Source: Glaciozyma antarctica PI12 (Eukaryota; Basidiomycota; Microbotryomycetes; Kriegeriales; Camptobasidiaceae). Taken from it: a DNA stretch of 64,000 bases. A program made the position numbers and the translations under genes. How positions within the stretch are numbered: position 1 is the stretch's first letter; each line of letters starts with the position of its first letter. Shown piece by piece: positions 34,112 to 45,002 of this stretch. The notes under the pieces were generated by a model, which saw only the letters and a list, made by a program, of their open reading frames with translations, had not been told where the DNA came from and did no database searches. The stretch is taken from the NCBI GenBank assembly GCA_002917775.1, contig KZ627148.1, forward strand, positions 334,030 to 398,029. The letters run 5' to 3'.

Positions 34112-36087
34112 TCACGCTCGGCCTGGCCCAGAAGGACCGTAGTAGAACGCAGCTCCCAGCGCGCCGATAAGTCCCAGCGAGATGGTCATGGGGACCGCGC
34201 TCGTGAGGACGAGGGACCAGCGACTTGGAGGCGCGGCTTTCGGCTTCTGGCGGCGTTTGGCGGGAGGAGAGGGAGTGGGGAGCGGAGGTAGAGGCGGAAG
34301 AATCGTACCGATCTGCTTGAGCCCGTTGATGTAGTAAATCGAGAGATTGCGTTCCTGAGAGTAGAGTCGGCGTTAGGGTGCGACGAGGGAAGGGCAGAGG
34401 GTTCCACGCACGGCTTCCTCCTCCTTGCCGACAGGAACTCCCGACAGGCGAAGGGTGAGCGCCGTCGAGTTCGATCCTTGGCTAAGAGTCGTCTCAAGCG
34501 TTCCGTAGTAGCCTGGTAGCTCACGTCAGCTCCCCTCCTCTCCCCTCCCTCCCATCGCAGACGATAACGCACCATCAGGCCAGGTGGGCGCGCGCCAGGA
34601 AGTAGTGATAGATGAAGGCCTCTCCACGGCCTCGACCTTGCCAGCGATGTTACCCCCGAACATACTGCGAGCTACGTGAGCGGGTAACCGATGGAGAGCA
34701 TGCTCGACGCCTACCTGACCTCCGCCCCGACCTCAGGCTTCATCTTCGCAGGGTTGCGCGACCAGAGGGGAATCTTGTTCTGCAGCGCGAGAAGCGAGCG
34801 ATGTTAGCTCCCGTTCACCTCGTCCACCACCGCTCCTCCCTCACGCACCTCGTTGGTCAAGAAGTCGAAAAGGTCGTCCGCACTGCACATAAACTCCCCC
34901 TCCGCCTTAACGATTGCCGTGTTGAAGGTCTTGCCGTCAGTACCAGTGGTCTTGGAGGTGGTAGGTGCGGTGGAGGGAGTGGAGAGGGAGAGGTTGGACA
35001 TGGAAGGGACGGTAGGAGCTGCAGGAGCTGCGGAGGGAGTGGTGGCGCCCGAAGCGGGGGTGGAATCGCCTTCGTCGGCAAGGAGATCCTTTCCATGAGT
35101 AGCGATGAGGGCCTAGGGGGACTTAAGGTGAGCTGGGGGACCGAGGGAGGCCAGAGAAGAGACGCACCTTTGGGAACTCCTGGAACTTGGCGCGAAGCTG
35201 CAGATTCAGAGTATGCCAGTCAGCTACACCGCCCAAAGCTGCTTTCCATCCTGAGCTCAAGCGGAACTGACCTTGTTGGCGAGAGCCTTCTTGGCGATGG
35301 TGTGAAGCTTGTTGGCTTCGGGGCTGCTGGGAGTGTCGAGCGTCGAGGTGAAGACGTACTCGTCCTCGTCCATGTCATGGGAGACCTCACTGCTCGTGTC
35401 GTTAGCTTAGAGCTCTCCAAGGCTGCTCCTGCAGGACGTGCATCGCGACCAGGGTTCCGTTGACCGCCTCTCCAGCCGAATCCGTCGCTGTGGTCGAGTC
35501 GTTAGCTCATCCGCCTTCCTGCGCAAGCACACGCCCAGCGTACCCTTCCAAACCATCGTGATCTGAAGTAACACGGTTGCATCAGCTTCGGCTCACTGTT
35601 CAAGAGCAGGTGCACTCACCTTCTCGTCGTAGATCGTAACAAGCCTGCGGAGAAGAACGCCGTCAGTTCCTGCTCATCATGTGGTCCCTAAGCTCATGCA
35701 AGCCCGACCAGGCTCCCCCCAAAGGCAGCAGCAGGACCGCGGGTACCGAGACTCCAGCTCAGTCGCCAGTCGCCTGCTCATCGCCTCCCTACCACCTCCC
35801 TAGCACCTCCCCAGCGCCCTCCCAACTTCCACCAAGCTCTCAGCAGTTTGCTCGATCCTTTGTACTCACTTGGACTTCCTCATCCCCAGCTCGGCGTCAC
35901 CCTCGACGTCAGTGACGGAAGCAATGCTCACGCCGTCCGCCTCAATGCCAGTCAGGTTCGTCTCAAACCATGCCTTGGCCCAAGGCTGCACTCAAGGCGT
36001 CAGCTGCTTCCTCTCCTTGCATCTCGAGGAGCTCACCTCGACGCCCTTGCTGCGCCAGTGCCAGTTTTTGATCCCCGCGTTCGACAT
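34112..36087 (-). CDS. AHA1: Aha1-type Hsp90 ATPase activator with C-terminal membrane segment
   Basis: Co-chaperone that stimulates Hsp90 ATPase. The ATG at 36087 starts MSNAGIKNWHWRSKGVE, then AWAKAWFETNLTGIE and LVTIYDEK, the Aha1 N-terminal domain. After a Ser/Thr/Pro linker the C-terminal AHSA1 domain reads GEFMCSADDLFDFLTNE, KIPLWSRNPAKMKPEVG, VSMFGGNIAGKVEAVERP and APTWPDGYYGTLETTL. Where Aha1 normally ends, this one continues from YYINGLKQIGTILPP through a Pro-rich basic linker (KRRQKPK) into a hydrophobic helix (SLVLTSAVPMTISLGLIGAL, then GAAFYY) and a short tail GPSGPGRA; stop at 34112-34114. That makes it look tail-anchored, which is unusual for Aha1. At least nine short introns are inferred. 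Confidence 0.88.
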
Positions 36088-37385
36088 GGTTTGCTCTTGG
36101 TGCGGATACAGAAAGAGGAGAGCTGTGATTCCGGTGCTCTGGCGAGAGGCGCAGAAGGAGTTGTGCGTTTGGGTGTTGAGGAGGACGGAGAGATGTGTTT
36201 CGCCCGATTATTCTTTCGACGGTGTTCTCCCACTTCCCCTCACCTCGGGGGTTCTGCTTCTGTCCTTTGAAGGAAAGATCCTCACGTATACTCTGCTTGC
36301 TGAGCTCCTCAAGGCCGCACATCACCACTTCGCGCATCTCCCTCAAGAGTCGCGTTCTCCGACTCCTTCCCCTCCCTCATCCTGAGAATCCGACGAGGAG
36401 GAAGGCAGAGGACAGGCCGCTCTGCGTTTGCCTCGCCTCCCAAGCGTAGTCAGCGCGTATGGCTCGAGCCGGCTCGAGGGTGCTGCCGACACGCGTCTCA
36501 ATCCCAACGGTGACCTAGCTCCCTCGCTGCGTGTTCGTTCTTCGGATGCTAAGGTTCCCTTCAAAGCCTTTGGAACTCCGTGGGGATCCACACCGCTGCT
36601 CTCCGCGAGAAGGACGGCTCCGTACAGCTTGACGGTCTCGCCTCTGCCAGCATATGTACCTGTGCGAAGCGAGTCTTTTCCGCACCAATCCGCACGACCT
36701 CAGCTCCTTTCCGCCACCTCTTTGCTGGTTATTCTTTGCTTCCCAATCTCGTGTATTGAGAAGAGCAGTATCCTCCTTCAGCGTTTTAGATGACGCTGCG
36801 AAGTTCAGCCAGCGAGCGCCAGCGAGCTCGCCTTGATCTTCTCGTTTTCAGACACTCCCTAGCCAAACTGCTAGCCTCTTTTCTCTCAGACTGCGCTGTT
36901 CTCCGGCGACGCGAATTCCGCGACGCGCTCGACGTCTGCGCTCGAGGAAGAAGTCGAGCTTGAGGCATCGCTTGCGGTCCTCTGGCTGCTCTCCGCCACG
37001 CTCCACCCTATTTTTGCTGAGCATTTGGATTTTGTATCAGAATTATAGCGCTGGGAATCCAAAGCCGCCCTGTGTACTCCTCCTCCTCCTCTCAGCTCCA
37101 CGAGCAGACGAGGGGGGAATGCTTCTTTGGATGGGCTAACGCTGCTCCCAGTTATGTACTTTAGCGTCTCCGCCATCGAAAGCTACGGCCTTTGCGCAGT
37201 CATCACGCAGTGGATCAAGCTCGTCCGGACCTACCACTACGCTTCAGCCATCGCTGCCTTCGTCTTGAGAGAACACTGAGAGAACCCAAGTCCGGCAAGA
37301 TCGGCGAAAAGATCGACAGGCCTGGCCCGCACTCCTTTGGGTTTCTCTCCTCCCCGCCCCTGCCAACCTCCCTGCTCTTCCAGCT
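36088..37385. other. 1.3 kb divergent intergenic region
   Basis: Between Aha1 (minus) and the histidine kinase (plus). Open frames of up to about 120 codons occur on both strands, but the longer ones lack ATG starts or domains. It probably holds both promoters and a long 5' leader. Confidence 0.45.
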
Positions 37386-40300
37386 ATGGGGGAACACCCT
37401 ACCGACCCTCCTGCCTCGCAGGCCTCCCCTCGACAGAGCATCCCCTCGCTCACGCTGGCGAGATCCGACTCCTCGTCCACCTCCTCCGAGGTCGTCGTTG
37501 AACAACAACCAGCTTCGTGGGATGACTTCCTCCTCTCCTACTCGCAGGGCCAGCAGTCATCCCTACCTCCTCTCTCGACTCCCGTTCCGACCGCTAGCAC
37601 CACCGCCTCCAGCCCTCGATGGTTTGGGACCATCCCTCCCGCGCCCTGGCATGGCTTGCCACTTGGAACTCCTCAAGCTGCCTTGGGAGTCTACGAGGAG
37701 AAGGGGTACTTTCCGGCGATACACGGTCGTGAGTAGCTGTGGCGTGAGCTGGAGGCGTGCGCGGAGGAGCTAATCCAGCTGGGCTGCAGCGCACGAGGAG
37801 GAGCGGCGTCGAGTGGTCAGGCGCTTCGGGCTGGATACCTTTGGACGTCGCGCTGCGATTGATACGATCGCGGAGCTAGCTCAAGCCCGCTTCAAGTGTC
37901 CGGTGGTGGTCGTCTCAATCGGTGGGTGATTCGAAGCCGCGAGGGACCTTTCCAAGTTGATGAGTTATGGCTTGCAGTGCTGGATGACCGGAACGCGTTC
38001 GTGTCGAGCATCGGCTGGGACGAGCACGAAAAGGAGGACGACTTTCCGCGTCTCGAGATCCCGCTCGAGACTGCGCTGTGCTCGCACGCTATGTCGAGGC
38101 TCGAGGGCTCGCCTTGCTTTGTGCTGGAGGATGCTCGTGAGGATTGGAGATTCGCCAAGAACGTGAGTTAATCTTCAAGCGCGCGATGAGCTGGTTCACT
38201 GACCCTGCTTGTAGCCGTACGTGCGAGACGGCGGACCAGTCACCTTCTTCGCAAGCGCAAATGTTCACCTTCCGACCTCGACGCCTCCAGCTTCGACCTC
38301 CGGAGTCCTCCCTTCGACCGCCAGCTCCACTACCCCAAAACGACTACCCGTCGGTTCCGTCTGCATCATCGACCACAAGCCTCGCACCTCGTTCTCAGCT
38401 CAGGATGCCATGGTCCTCAATGGCCTCGCAGAGCTCGTCGGAAGGGAGATTCAGCTCGCGTTCGAAGAGAAACGTGAATCAACAGCTGCCCGACAGACTG
38501 CCTGGCTCGGAGGTTCGTTGCTCTCCACCACCTCAGCTCAGGTCCTTACATTCTTCCCTGGCAGAATTCCTTCGCAAATCGCTCGTTCAACCCGGCCTTC
38601 CTCATTTCGCTACCCCCTCCCCAGCCTCAAGCTGTTCCACGACACCCGCCATCCCAGTTCTGGAGCTCTCGCACGCCGCCGAATCCCTCCGCGAGCTCCT
38701 CAACGCTTCCACCTCCGTCATCCTCGACCTGCGAGCCTTCAACGCCCCCTTCGCTCCCACGGACCTCGCTTCCGTTCTCAATTCCCGCGACGAGCTCAAG
38801 TCTCCTCAATCGCCCATCGTAGATTCGCGCCCGAGGCTGCGGAGGGCGACGACGAGCGGGAGTGCGAACGAGGGGTATTCGAGCGACGCGTCGAGATGGG
38901 GTGCGACGCTGAGTGGGCTTGCAGCGGGCGCGGGGAAGGTATCGGTGCTCGGGACTGGAGGAGGGTACGTGTGGGAGGACGCGGTCAAGAGGCCTGGCAC
39001 GACGGCCGCGATCTCACATTCGCTCGTCGCGTTCTATAACGTGCGTTTCCTCGTTGTTTTTCTGGGGAGGAAGGCTGCTAATACTTTGACTGGTAGGATG
39101 GGATCTGCGAGTTCGATAGCGGGACGATCCTTTCGCCCCTCTGCGACCTCCTCCCTCCGCAGACGACGGCCTCGCTCACTTTGCCGGTCTTTGACTTTGA
39201 CGGAAAGCCTGTTTTGTTCCTCATTCTCTGCTCGTACACGCCGCACTTCCAGTTCGATTCCGCGGATCGCCAGTACTTGGTACGTTGCGTTCGTGGCGTC
39301 GATGCGAGAGAAGAAAGCTGACACGGACTTGCAGGAGAACGTCGGAGCTGTCGCGATTGGGAGCCTACTGCGACGGCGTGTGCTCGAAGCAGGTGAGCTT
39401 CGCACGGTGCCTCCATCTTTTCAAAGCTGACCGCGATTCGCTGCCAGATCAAGCGAAGCTCGCTTTCGTCTCCCAGGTCTCGCACGAACTCCGGACTCCG
39501 CTTCATGGGATCGGTTCTCAGCTCGAGCTGATTCGCACGCTGAGCTCCCCCTCAGCTCTCAAAGTCATCGGTACGTCGTTCGAAGCTCTCCCTTCGCGCT
39601 CCCTGCCTGAATCGCGGCCTCGCAGACCCGCTTCTCGAGATGGCCGAAGTCTGCACCACGAGCTTGCGAGAAGTGCGACTTCTTCTCTCTCACTCATCGA
39701 AAAGCTGACGCCTCGATTCCAGATCTTGGACGATACTCTCGCCTTCGCCAAAATCACCAACGCCGACCCTTCACCTCCCTCTGCCCCTCGAGAGCTCCAG
39801 GAAGTCGAACTGGAGCAGCTGGTCGAGGACGTGCTCAAGTCTTGCTGGGCGAGGAAGCATCAGCGTCTAGCGCTGGAGGGCCCGTCAAGAGAGGAGGGGG
39901 GTCAGGTGGATCTAGTGTTGGAGATGGATCAGAGGATGGATAGGTGTCGGGCTAAGGTTGATGTAGGGGGCTTGAAGCGACGTGAGTTCGTTCATATGCG
40001 CGAGAGGGAGAGGAGCTGATTGTCCTTTTGCAGTACTGTTTAACGTGCGTTGTTTTGGGTGCGATGTTGGGTTTCGCTGACATTCCTTCTGCAGCTGGTC
40101 GGGAACGCGCTCAAGGTGAGCAAGACTGGTTCAGCATTCGAGACGGTGCTGATTCCGTCCTCAGTTTACCGAACGAGGCAGCATTAGCGTCTTGATTGGG
40201 CTCAAGGCCAAGCCGCGAGTCAACACGCTTCAACTCGTTACGCTCAAAGTCGTCGACAGTGCGTTCCTTTCTCCGTTCGCCTTCGCAGATCAAGTACTCA

Positions 40301-41720
40301 TCTTCTTCCTCCTCAGCGGGAATTGGCATGTCGGACGAGTTCATCACCGACAAGCTCTTCGTCCCGTTCAAGCAGCAAGACCCGTTCAGCCCAGGTGCTG
40401 GTCTCGGTCTCTCAAGTCGGTCCCCTCGCTCTCCTCCCCAAGAGTCCGACGCTCACTCGCACCCCCCCAGTATGCTCAACAATCGTCAAGCGCATGGGCG
40501 GAACTCTCCACTTCGAAAGCTCTCTCGGAGCAGGAACAGTCGCCGCCGTCAGTCTCCCGCTCGAGCTCGTTCGACCGACTTTCCCACCTCGCGGAGTCCC
40601 TTCGACCGCCAGCTCAAGCCACGGATCGGTGCGGCGACGAATCATCTCGGAGGAACTCAAGCTGCTGCTTGATCCGGCTCAGCTCGCGTCGAACGAGGTG
40701 GAGACTGCGCCTCATTCGCCGGGATCGGACGAGACGGTCTCAACGGCGCCTGCATCGACTACCACTCGCACGAGAGCGAGTTTTGCGCCACGAAGTTTCT
40801 CAAAGAGCTCTCTCAAGGTTCTCGTCGTCGACGACAATGCCATTGGCAGGTACGTCGCTCGCTCGCGTCTCGAAAGGACTCGTGCTGATTTCGCTGCTCC
40901 TCCGCAGAAAAATCCTCGCTACGTTCCTGAAGGCCAAAGTTCGTCGCTACTCGGCTTGAGTGGCGTAGTGCTAACCAGAATCCTTGCGACCAGCACGTCG
41001 ACTACAGGGAGGCGGAGAACGGGCTCGAGGCGGTTGAGATCTTCAAGAGCTACCGGCCGAATCTCGTGTGGTGCGACGTGCAGATGCCTGTGATGGTTCG
41101 TTCGTTTCCGACGTTCGAGCAGGACGGGAGTGATGCTCATCGCCTTGTTGCAGGACGGTATCGAGGCGACTGCTCAGATGCGAGATTTCGAGGCCGACCA
41201 CGATCTTCCGCCTTCGCACATCGTAAGTCGCTCGCTGTCTCTGGTGGTTTGGTACTGAATTGAGTGAATCAGGTTGCTATTTCGGGCCTGTCGAACGATA
41301 CCAAGACGCATCTCGCCGTCGTCGAAACCGGCCAAAGTTAGTCGCTCCGCTCGACACCGTGAACGCGCGCTGACCCTGCCCCTCTCGCAGTCAACGAAGT
41401 ACCCGCGTTTCTCGTCTTCTCGAAATGCGCGTGCTGACGTTTCATCGTGCGCAGTGGCTCGTCAAGGGTGGGCCGACCCTCAAGCTTCTCGGCGAAGGTC
41501 TCGTGCGAAGGCAGGAGGAGCTCGACGACTTCGAATCGCGCCTGCAAGCAGCAGCCTCGCTGGAAGCTGCTGCGTCCAAGCTGCGAAGCGGGGGACGTCT
41601 TGACGAGCGGCTGATGAAGACGTTGCTGCTTCTGGGGGAGGAGGAGTCGTCGGTGCGTCGCTTTGCGCGGATTCAGAGGTGGACGTGTCGCTGACGCCTG
41701 GTCTGTCGCAGAGCGAGTAG
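37386..41720 (+). CDS. Hybrid sensor histidine kinase (GAF-like, HisKA, HATPase, REC)
   Basis: Two-component sensor expected to feed a phosphorelay to an Hpt protein and a response regulator. From the ATG at 37386: disordered N-terminus; GAF-like region (TFGRRAAIDTIAELAQARF, FVLEDAREDWRFAKN, VGSVCIIDHKPRTSFSAQD, LAELVGREIQLAFEE); HisKA with SHELRTPLHGI, phospho-acceptor His at 39482-39484; HATPase N box LVGNALKFTERGSI, G1 DSGIGM, G2 GAGLGLSIVKRMGGTL; and a C-terminal receiver LKVLVVDDNAIGRKIL, with phospho-acceptor Asp at 41075-41077 in WCDVQMPVMDG and the conserved Lys in WLVKGG. More than 15 introns are inferred; the last joins EESS to SE and a TAG at 41718-41720. All catalytic residues looked for are present. 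No transmembrane segment is evident, suggesting a cytosolic sensor. The signal is unknown. Confidence 0.9.
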
Positions 41721-41876
41721 ATACACGAGGGAGCGTAGGACGTATCATAGGGCATAGGGCAGTGTTTGTAGCATCTTTACGCAACGCAAAAAGCAGTCAC
41801 ACACGGAGCGAGCGTCGCAGCGAACCCATCATCTCCCCATCGATACCCAGTTACAGCACTAAACGCGTCTCGCGCT

Positions 41877-43013
41877 TCACGACTTCCTCCTCTTGGACGG
41901 CTCCCCACTCTTGCTGTTCCTCCTCTCCTCCATCGCCTTCTGAATCTTCTCAAACTCCTCCTCGGTCGGCTCAACCTCGACCTTCCTCTTCTTCCCTCCC
42001 TCGACCCCCCTCTTCTCCTTCTTCGCCTTCTTCGCCTTCCTCGCTTCGCAGCGTACTTGGCCTCGATAGAATCTATCACGCTCCCCCATCCTCTTCGCCC
42101 TGATTCCCCTGAATCAAAGCTCGCAACCCCTCGATATCCTCCGCCTCGTCCTTCTTCCCCTTCCCCTTCTTCCCCTTCCCCTTCTTCCCCCTTCCCATAA
42201 AGCTTCTCATGCACTCCAAGCTCCTTCGCATACGCCTCCGCCTCGTTCGCCTCCTTGCTCGCCTTGACGCGTCGACGTTCCTTCCCTTTCGTATCCTTGA
42301 GCGCCTTCTTCCACGCGTTCGTAGCCTTGATCTCCCCCCGCTCGAAATCGCCGCGTTGATGATGATGATAAAGCGGTCTTCGTCCTCGACCGTCGAGCAC
42401 ATGATAGCTCCTAGGATCGTCTCGAAGTCCCCCTTGCTGCTCTCGTACGTCATGATCAAGTCCATCTTCTCCTCCTCCGATCCTATCACACCCATCAGCT
42501 CCTCCCCTAGCTCAAAAAAGGAGAGAACGCACCCTGGTACTTGCTCCTAAACTCCTCGAGCGTCTCAGTATTAACCTCCCCCTTCCAAAGCTCCCTAAAA
42601 TACTCCTTCCACCCCTCCTCACTCCTCGTCCCTCCCTCATCCGTGCGTCCAGTCTTATCATACCTCTCCCTCCTCTCCCCATCCTTTAGCACCGCATACG
42701 CGAACCCAATCTGCTGGAACCGAGCGTTCGCAGCTGCTATTTCTTCGGGAGTGGAAGTGGGAGAGAGGCGGTCGGGGTGGTGGGAGAGGGCGCAGAGACG
42801 GTAGGCGGATTTGATGGAAAGGGGCGTGGCGGTGCGGGGGAGGGAGAGGACGGCGTAGAGGTCTGGAGGGGTGGTCCTGGGGGAATTGTTAGTGCGAACG
42901 CCGCGAGAGGGGACGAGCGGCGTACGAGTCTGGGAAGCTGGGAGGAGGTCAGCGGAGTGGGAAGAGGAGGGGAGGGGGACGTACAATGCGGAGAACGGGT
43001 CAGAGTCGTCCAT
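41877..43013 (-). CDS. DNAJC9-like J-domain protein
   Basis: J protein of the DNAJC9 type; in animals this is a histone H3-H4 co-chaperone that recruits Hsp70. From the ATG at 43013 the spliced start is MDDSDPFSAFFPDSTTPPDL, using a 12-nt second exon (42926-42937). The J domain holds DLYAVLSLPRTATPLSIKSA and the HPD in ALSHHPDRLSP. It is followed by the DNAJC9 block KYQGSEEEKMDLIMTYESSK and GDFETILGAIMCSTVEDEDR, then NAWKKALKD, ALIQGNQGEEDG and DSIEAKYAAK, ending with a basic nuclear-type tail; stop at 41877. Between about 42345 and 42045 the conserved sequence jumps frame four times, each time at or close to a G run or AAG/GGG repeat, so this stretch is probably mis-sequenced. Confidence 0.85.
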
Positions 43014-43163
43014 GAGCGCTGAGCCGAGTGTTTGTTCGTGGCGGAAGGAAGAGAGGCGAAGGGACTTGACGCGCTGAGTTTGGACGCGACGAGGACCTTC
43101 TTTCTGTTGTTGTTCACTCTCTCTCTCGCCCTCACTTGAACAGCTCCTCACGCATCTAATTAC

Positions 43164-44629
43164 TCAACCATCAACCCTCCTCCTCCTTCTCGCCGCACTC
43201 CCCACAACCAACGGACTCTCCTCCCCCAACCCCAGCTTACTCTCCTTCCTCCTCACCACCTTCCTCGCGCTCCCCCCAACACCATCCCCATACCCGCCCA
43301 TCGCATCACCCTGCCCATAGCTCCCCAACACATCACCCTCCCAAACCCTCCGTGCCGACCTCGACGCCGAAGGAGGAACCCTCTGCTCCAATTTCCACGC
43401 CACGAATTCCAGTTCATCCGTACTCGTTCCCACATCATGTTTATGTGCAAAGATACTGTGCGAGATTCGCGTGAGTTATGTATGGATGAGTGAGGAAGGG
43501 AAAGGACGAACCGAGGGTGGACGAAATTGGCGTTGTACTCGTGCATGACTTCGGATTGGAGGGTGCGGCGGTCGAGGAGGAGTTGGGAGAAGGATTGGGT
43601 TAGGAGGAAAGTCTGTTGGTGGTGGCGGTGGTGGGGAGGGAGAGGAGGGGAGGGGAGGGAAACAGGTTAGTGAGGTTAGGAGGGAAGGAGGAGAGGACGG
43701 ACCTGGACGACGAGGACGGTGCCACAGAGGAGGAGGGGGAAGAAGTTGGAGGGCGTGAGGAAGTGGTACATGAGTGCAAGCGGTGGTGGGTACAACCTGC
43801 GAGCCAGAATGTCAACGAGCGGCTCTGCGAAGCCAACGAGATTCGCACGCACGAGAACAACCGCAGTGACCACTTGACGTATTCCGGCGTCCAGATATCA
43901 AGCTCTTGCACCTTGTGCTCGTGTCGTTCCTCCTCCTCTGGAGTCCAGATGAGCGCGTAGGCTCGCTTCTTGAGCTTTTCGACTAGGCCGAGTGGTGGTC
44001 GAGGAGGGGAGAAGTCGAGCGTGGCAGTTCGTGCATTGGGCGAAGCGAGAGGGTCCTGTGGAGTTGGCGTGAGCTGGAGGATCGAGCGACGAGAAGGGGG
44101 AGACGAACCTGGCGAAGAATGAGGTGGTACCGCCGTCTCCGCGTGAACAAGTACGCCGCGTTCCCAAACGAGATCAACACCAGCAATACCGACACGAACG
44201 CGACCTTCGCATGATCCTATCAGCTCCCATTCCTCCTGAAAGCGAAACGGACTCACCAACTTCCACCCCAGCGCACCCCCCGCACCCGCTTTCGCCTGCC
44301 TCCTCAACGCCTCCAACCTCGCACCCGCATCCGCCAAATCGCTCGCACTCTTCCTCCCTCCTCCCCCGCCCCACGAAGGTAACGCAGCCGTAAACACCGA
44401 CAAGCGCGTAAGGAGGTGCACCGCGTTCAACGCTATCGCGAGCGGGTACCCCGCTGGGTCTAACGAGAGGAGCTGAAAGGACGTTTCGAGCGAAAGGACG
44501 AGGTTGGAAGGCCAGTCTTGTGCCCTGCGGCCTCGTCAGCTACGCTCAGGAGGGGGAAGGACGAACGCACTTCTCGGACCAGCTTCGTTGCTTCACCTTG
44601 CGCGGGCTACGGATCGCCATCCCTTCCAT
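43164..44629 (-). CDS. NUR1: Nur1-like nuclear rim membrane protein
   Basis: Predicted inner nuclear membrane protein; yeast Nur1 anchors silent chromatin and rDNA at the nuclear rim. The ATG at 44629 gives MEGMAIRSPRKVKQRSWSEK; a start further upstream is possible because the frame is open, although no other ATG was seen. Membrane segments include YPLAIALNAVHLLTRLSVF and LMYHFLTPSNFFPLLLCGTV, and the family hallmark follows: LDRRTLQSEVMHEYNANFVH, then PRIFAHKHDVGT. The C-terminus is basic (KVVRRKESK, ARRRRRVDG); stop at 43164-43166. A long insert with LDFSPPRPPLGLVEKLKKRA precedes the conserved membrane region. Confidence rests on the EYNxxFVHP block. Confidence 0.8.
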
Positions 44630-45002
44630 GGCGAGGACGCGGGAGACGGGAGTACCCTTAGCGCGGTGGGAGGCGCCGGCGCCGAGAGCTCTTCGTGAGT
44701 CGGCGGACGAATGGCGAGTGGGGGTTGAGGGAGTGCCTAAAGAGGTGCTCGAGTTGCGAGAGCGGAGTGGAGGAGTTGAGTACTGCAGTTTGATCTAAGA
44801 AGGCTTTGGCCTGAGGGTGAGTGAGTTGAGAGAGAGAGAGAGAGAAAGTTGCTTAATAGAAGTAAGCAAAATAACTCAGAGTAAGTAAATTTCTTATCCT
44901 AAATTTGAAAGAGTAGTAAAATTTAACCCCTTAACTTTGTCTCTGCCTCTCTTTGCCTTCTCTCTCTTTCATCTCTCCTCAGCCAGACTTTCTCCGCTTT
45001 CG
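44630..45002. other. Divergent intergenic region with AT-rich island
   Basis: Between NUR1 and the SDR gene. It contains a (GA)n microsatellite (about 44828-44847) and then roughly 95 bp of strikingly AT-rich sequence (44848-44945), unlike the GC-rich surroundings. Probably both promoters. Confidence 0.6.
44828..44847 (+). repeat. (GA)n microsatellite
   Basis: About ten GA units in the promoter region between the divergent NUR1 and SDR genes; interrupted at the right end by GAAAG. Confidence 0.85.

Noticed and set aside
36886-37176. 96-codon minus-strand frame with a genuine ATG (MAETLKYITGSS)
   Set aside because: Ends in low-complexity Ser; no domain, no splice support. A small gene cannot be excluded but is not supported.
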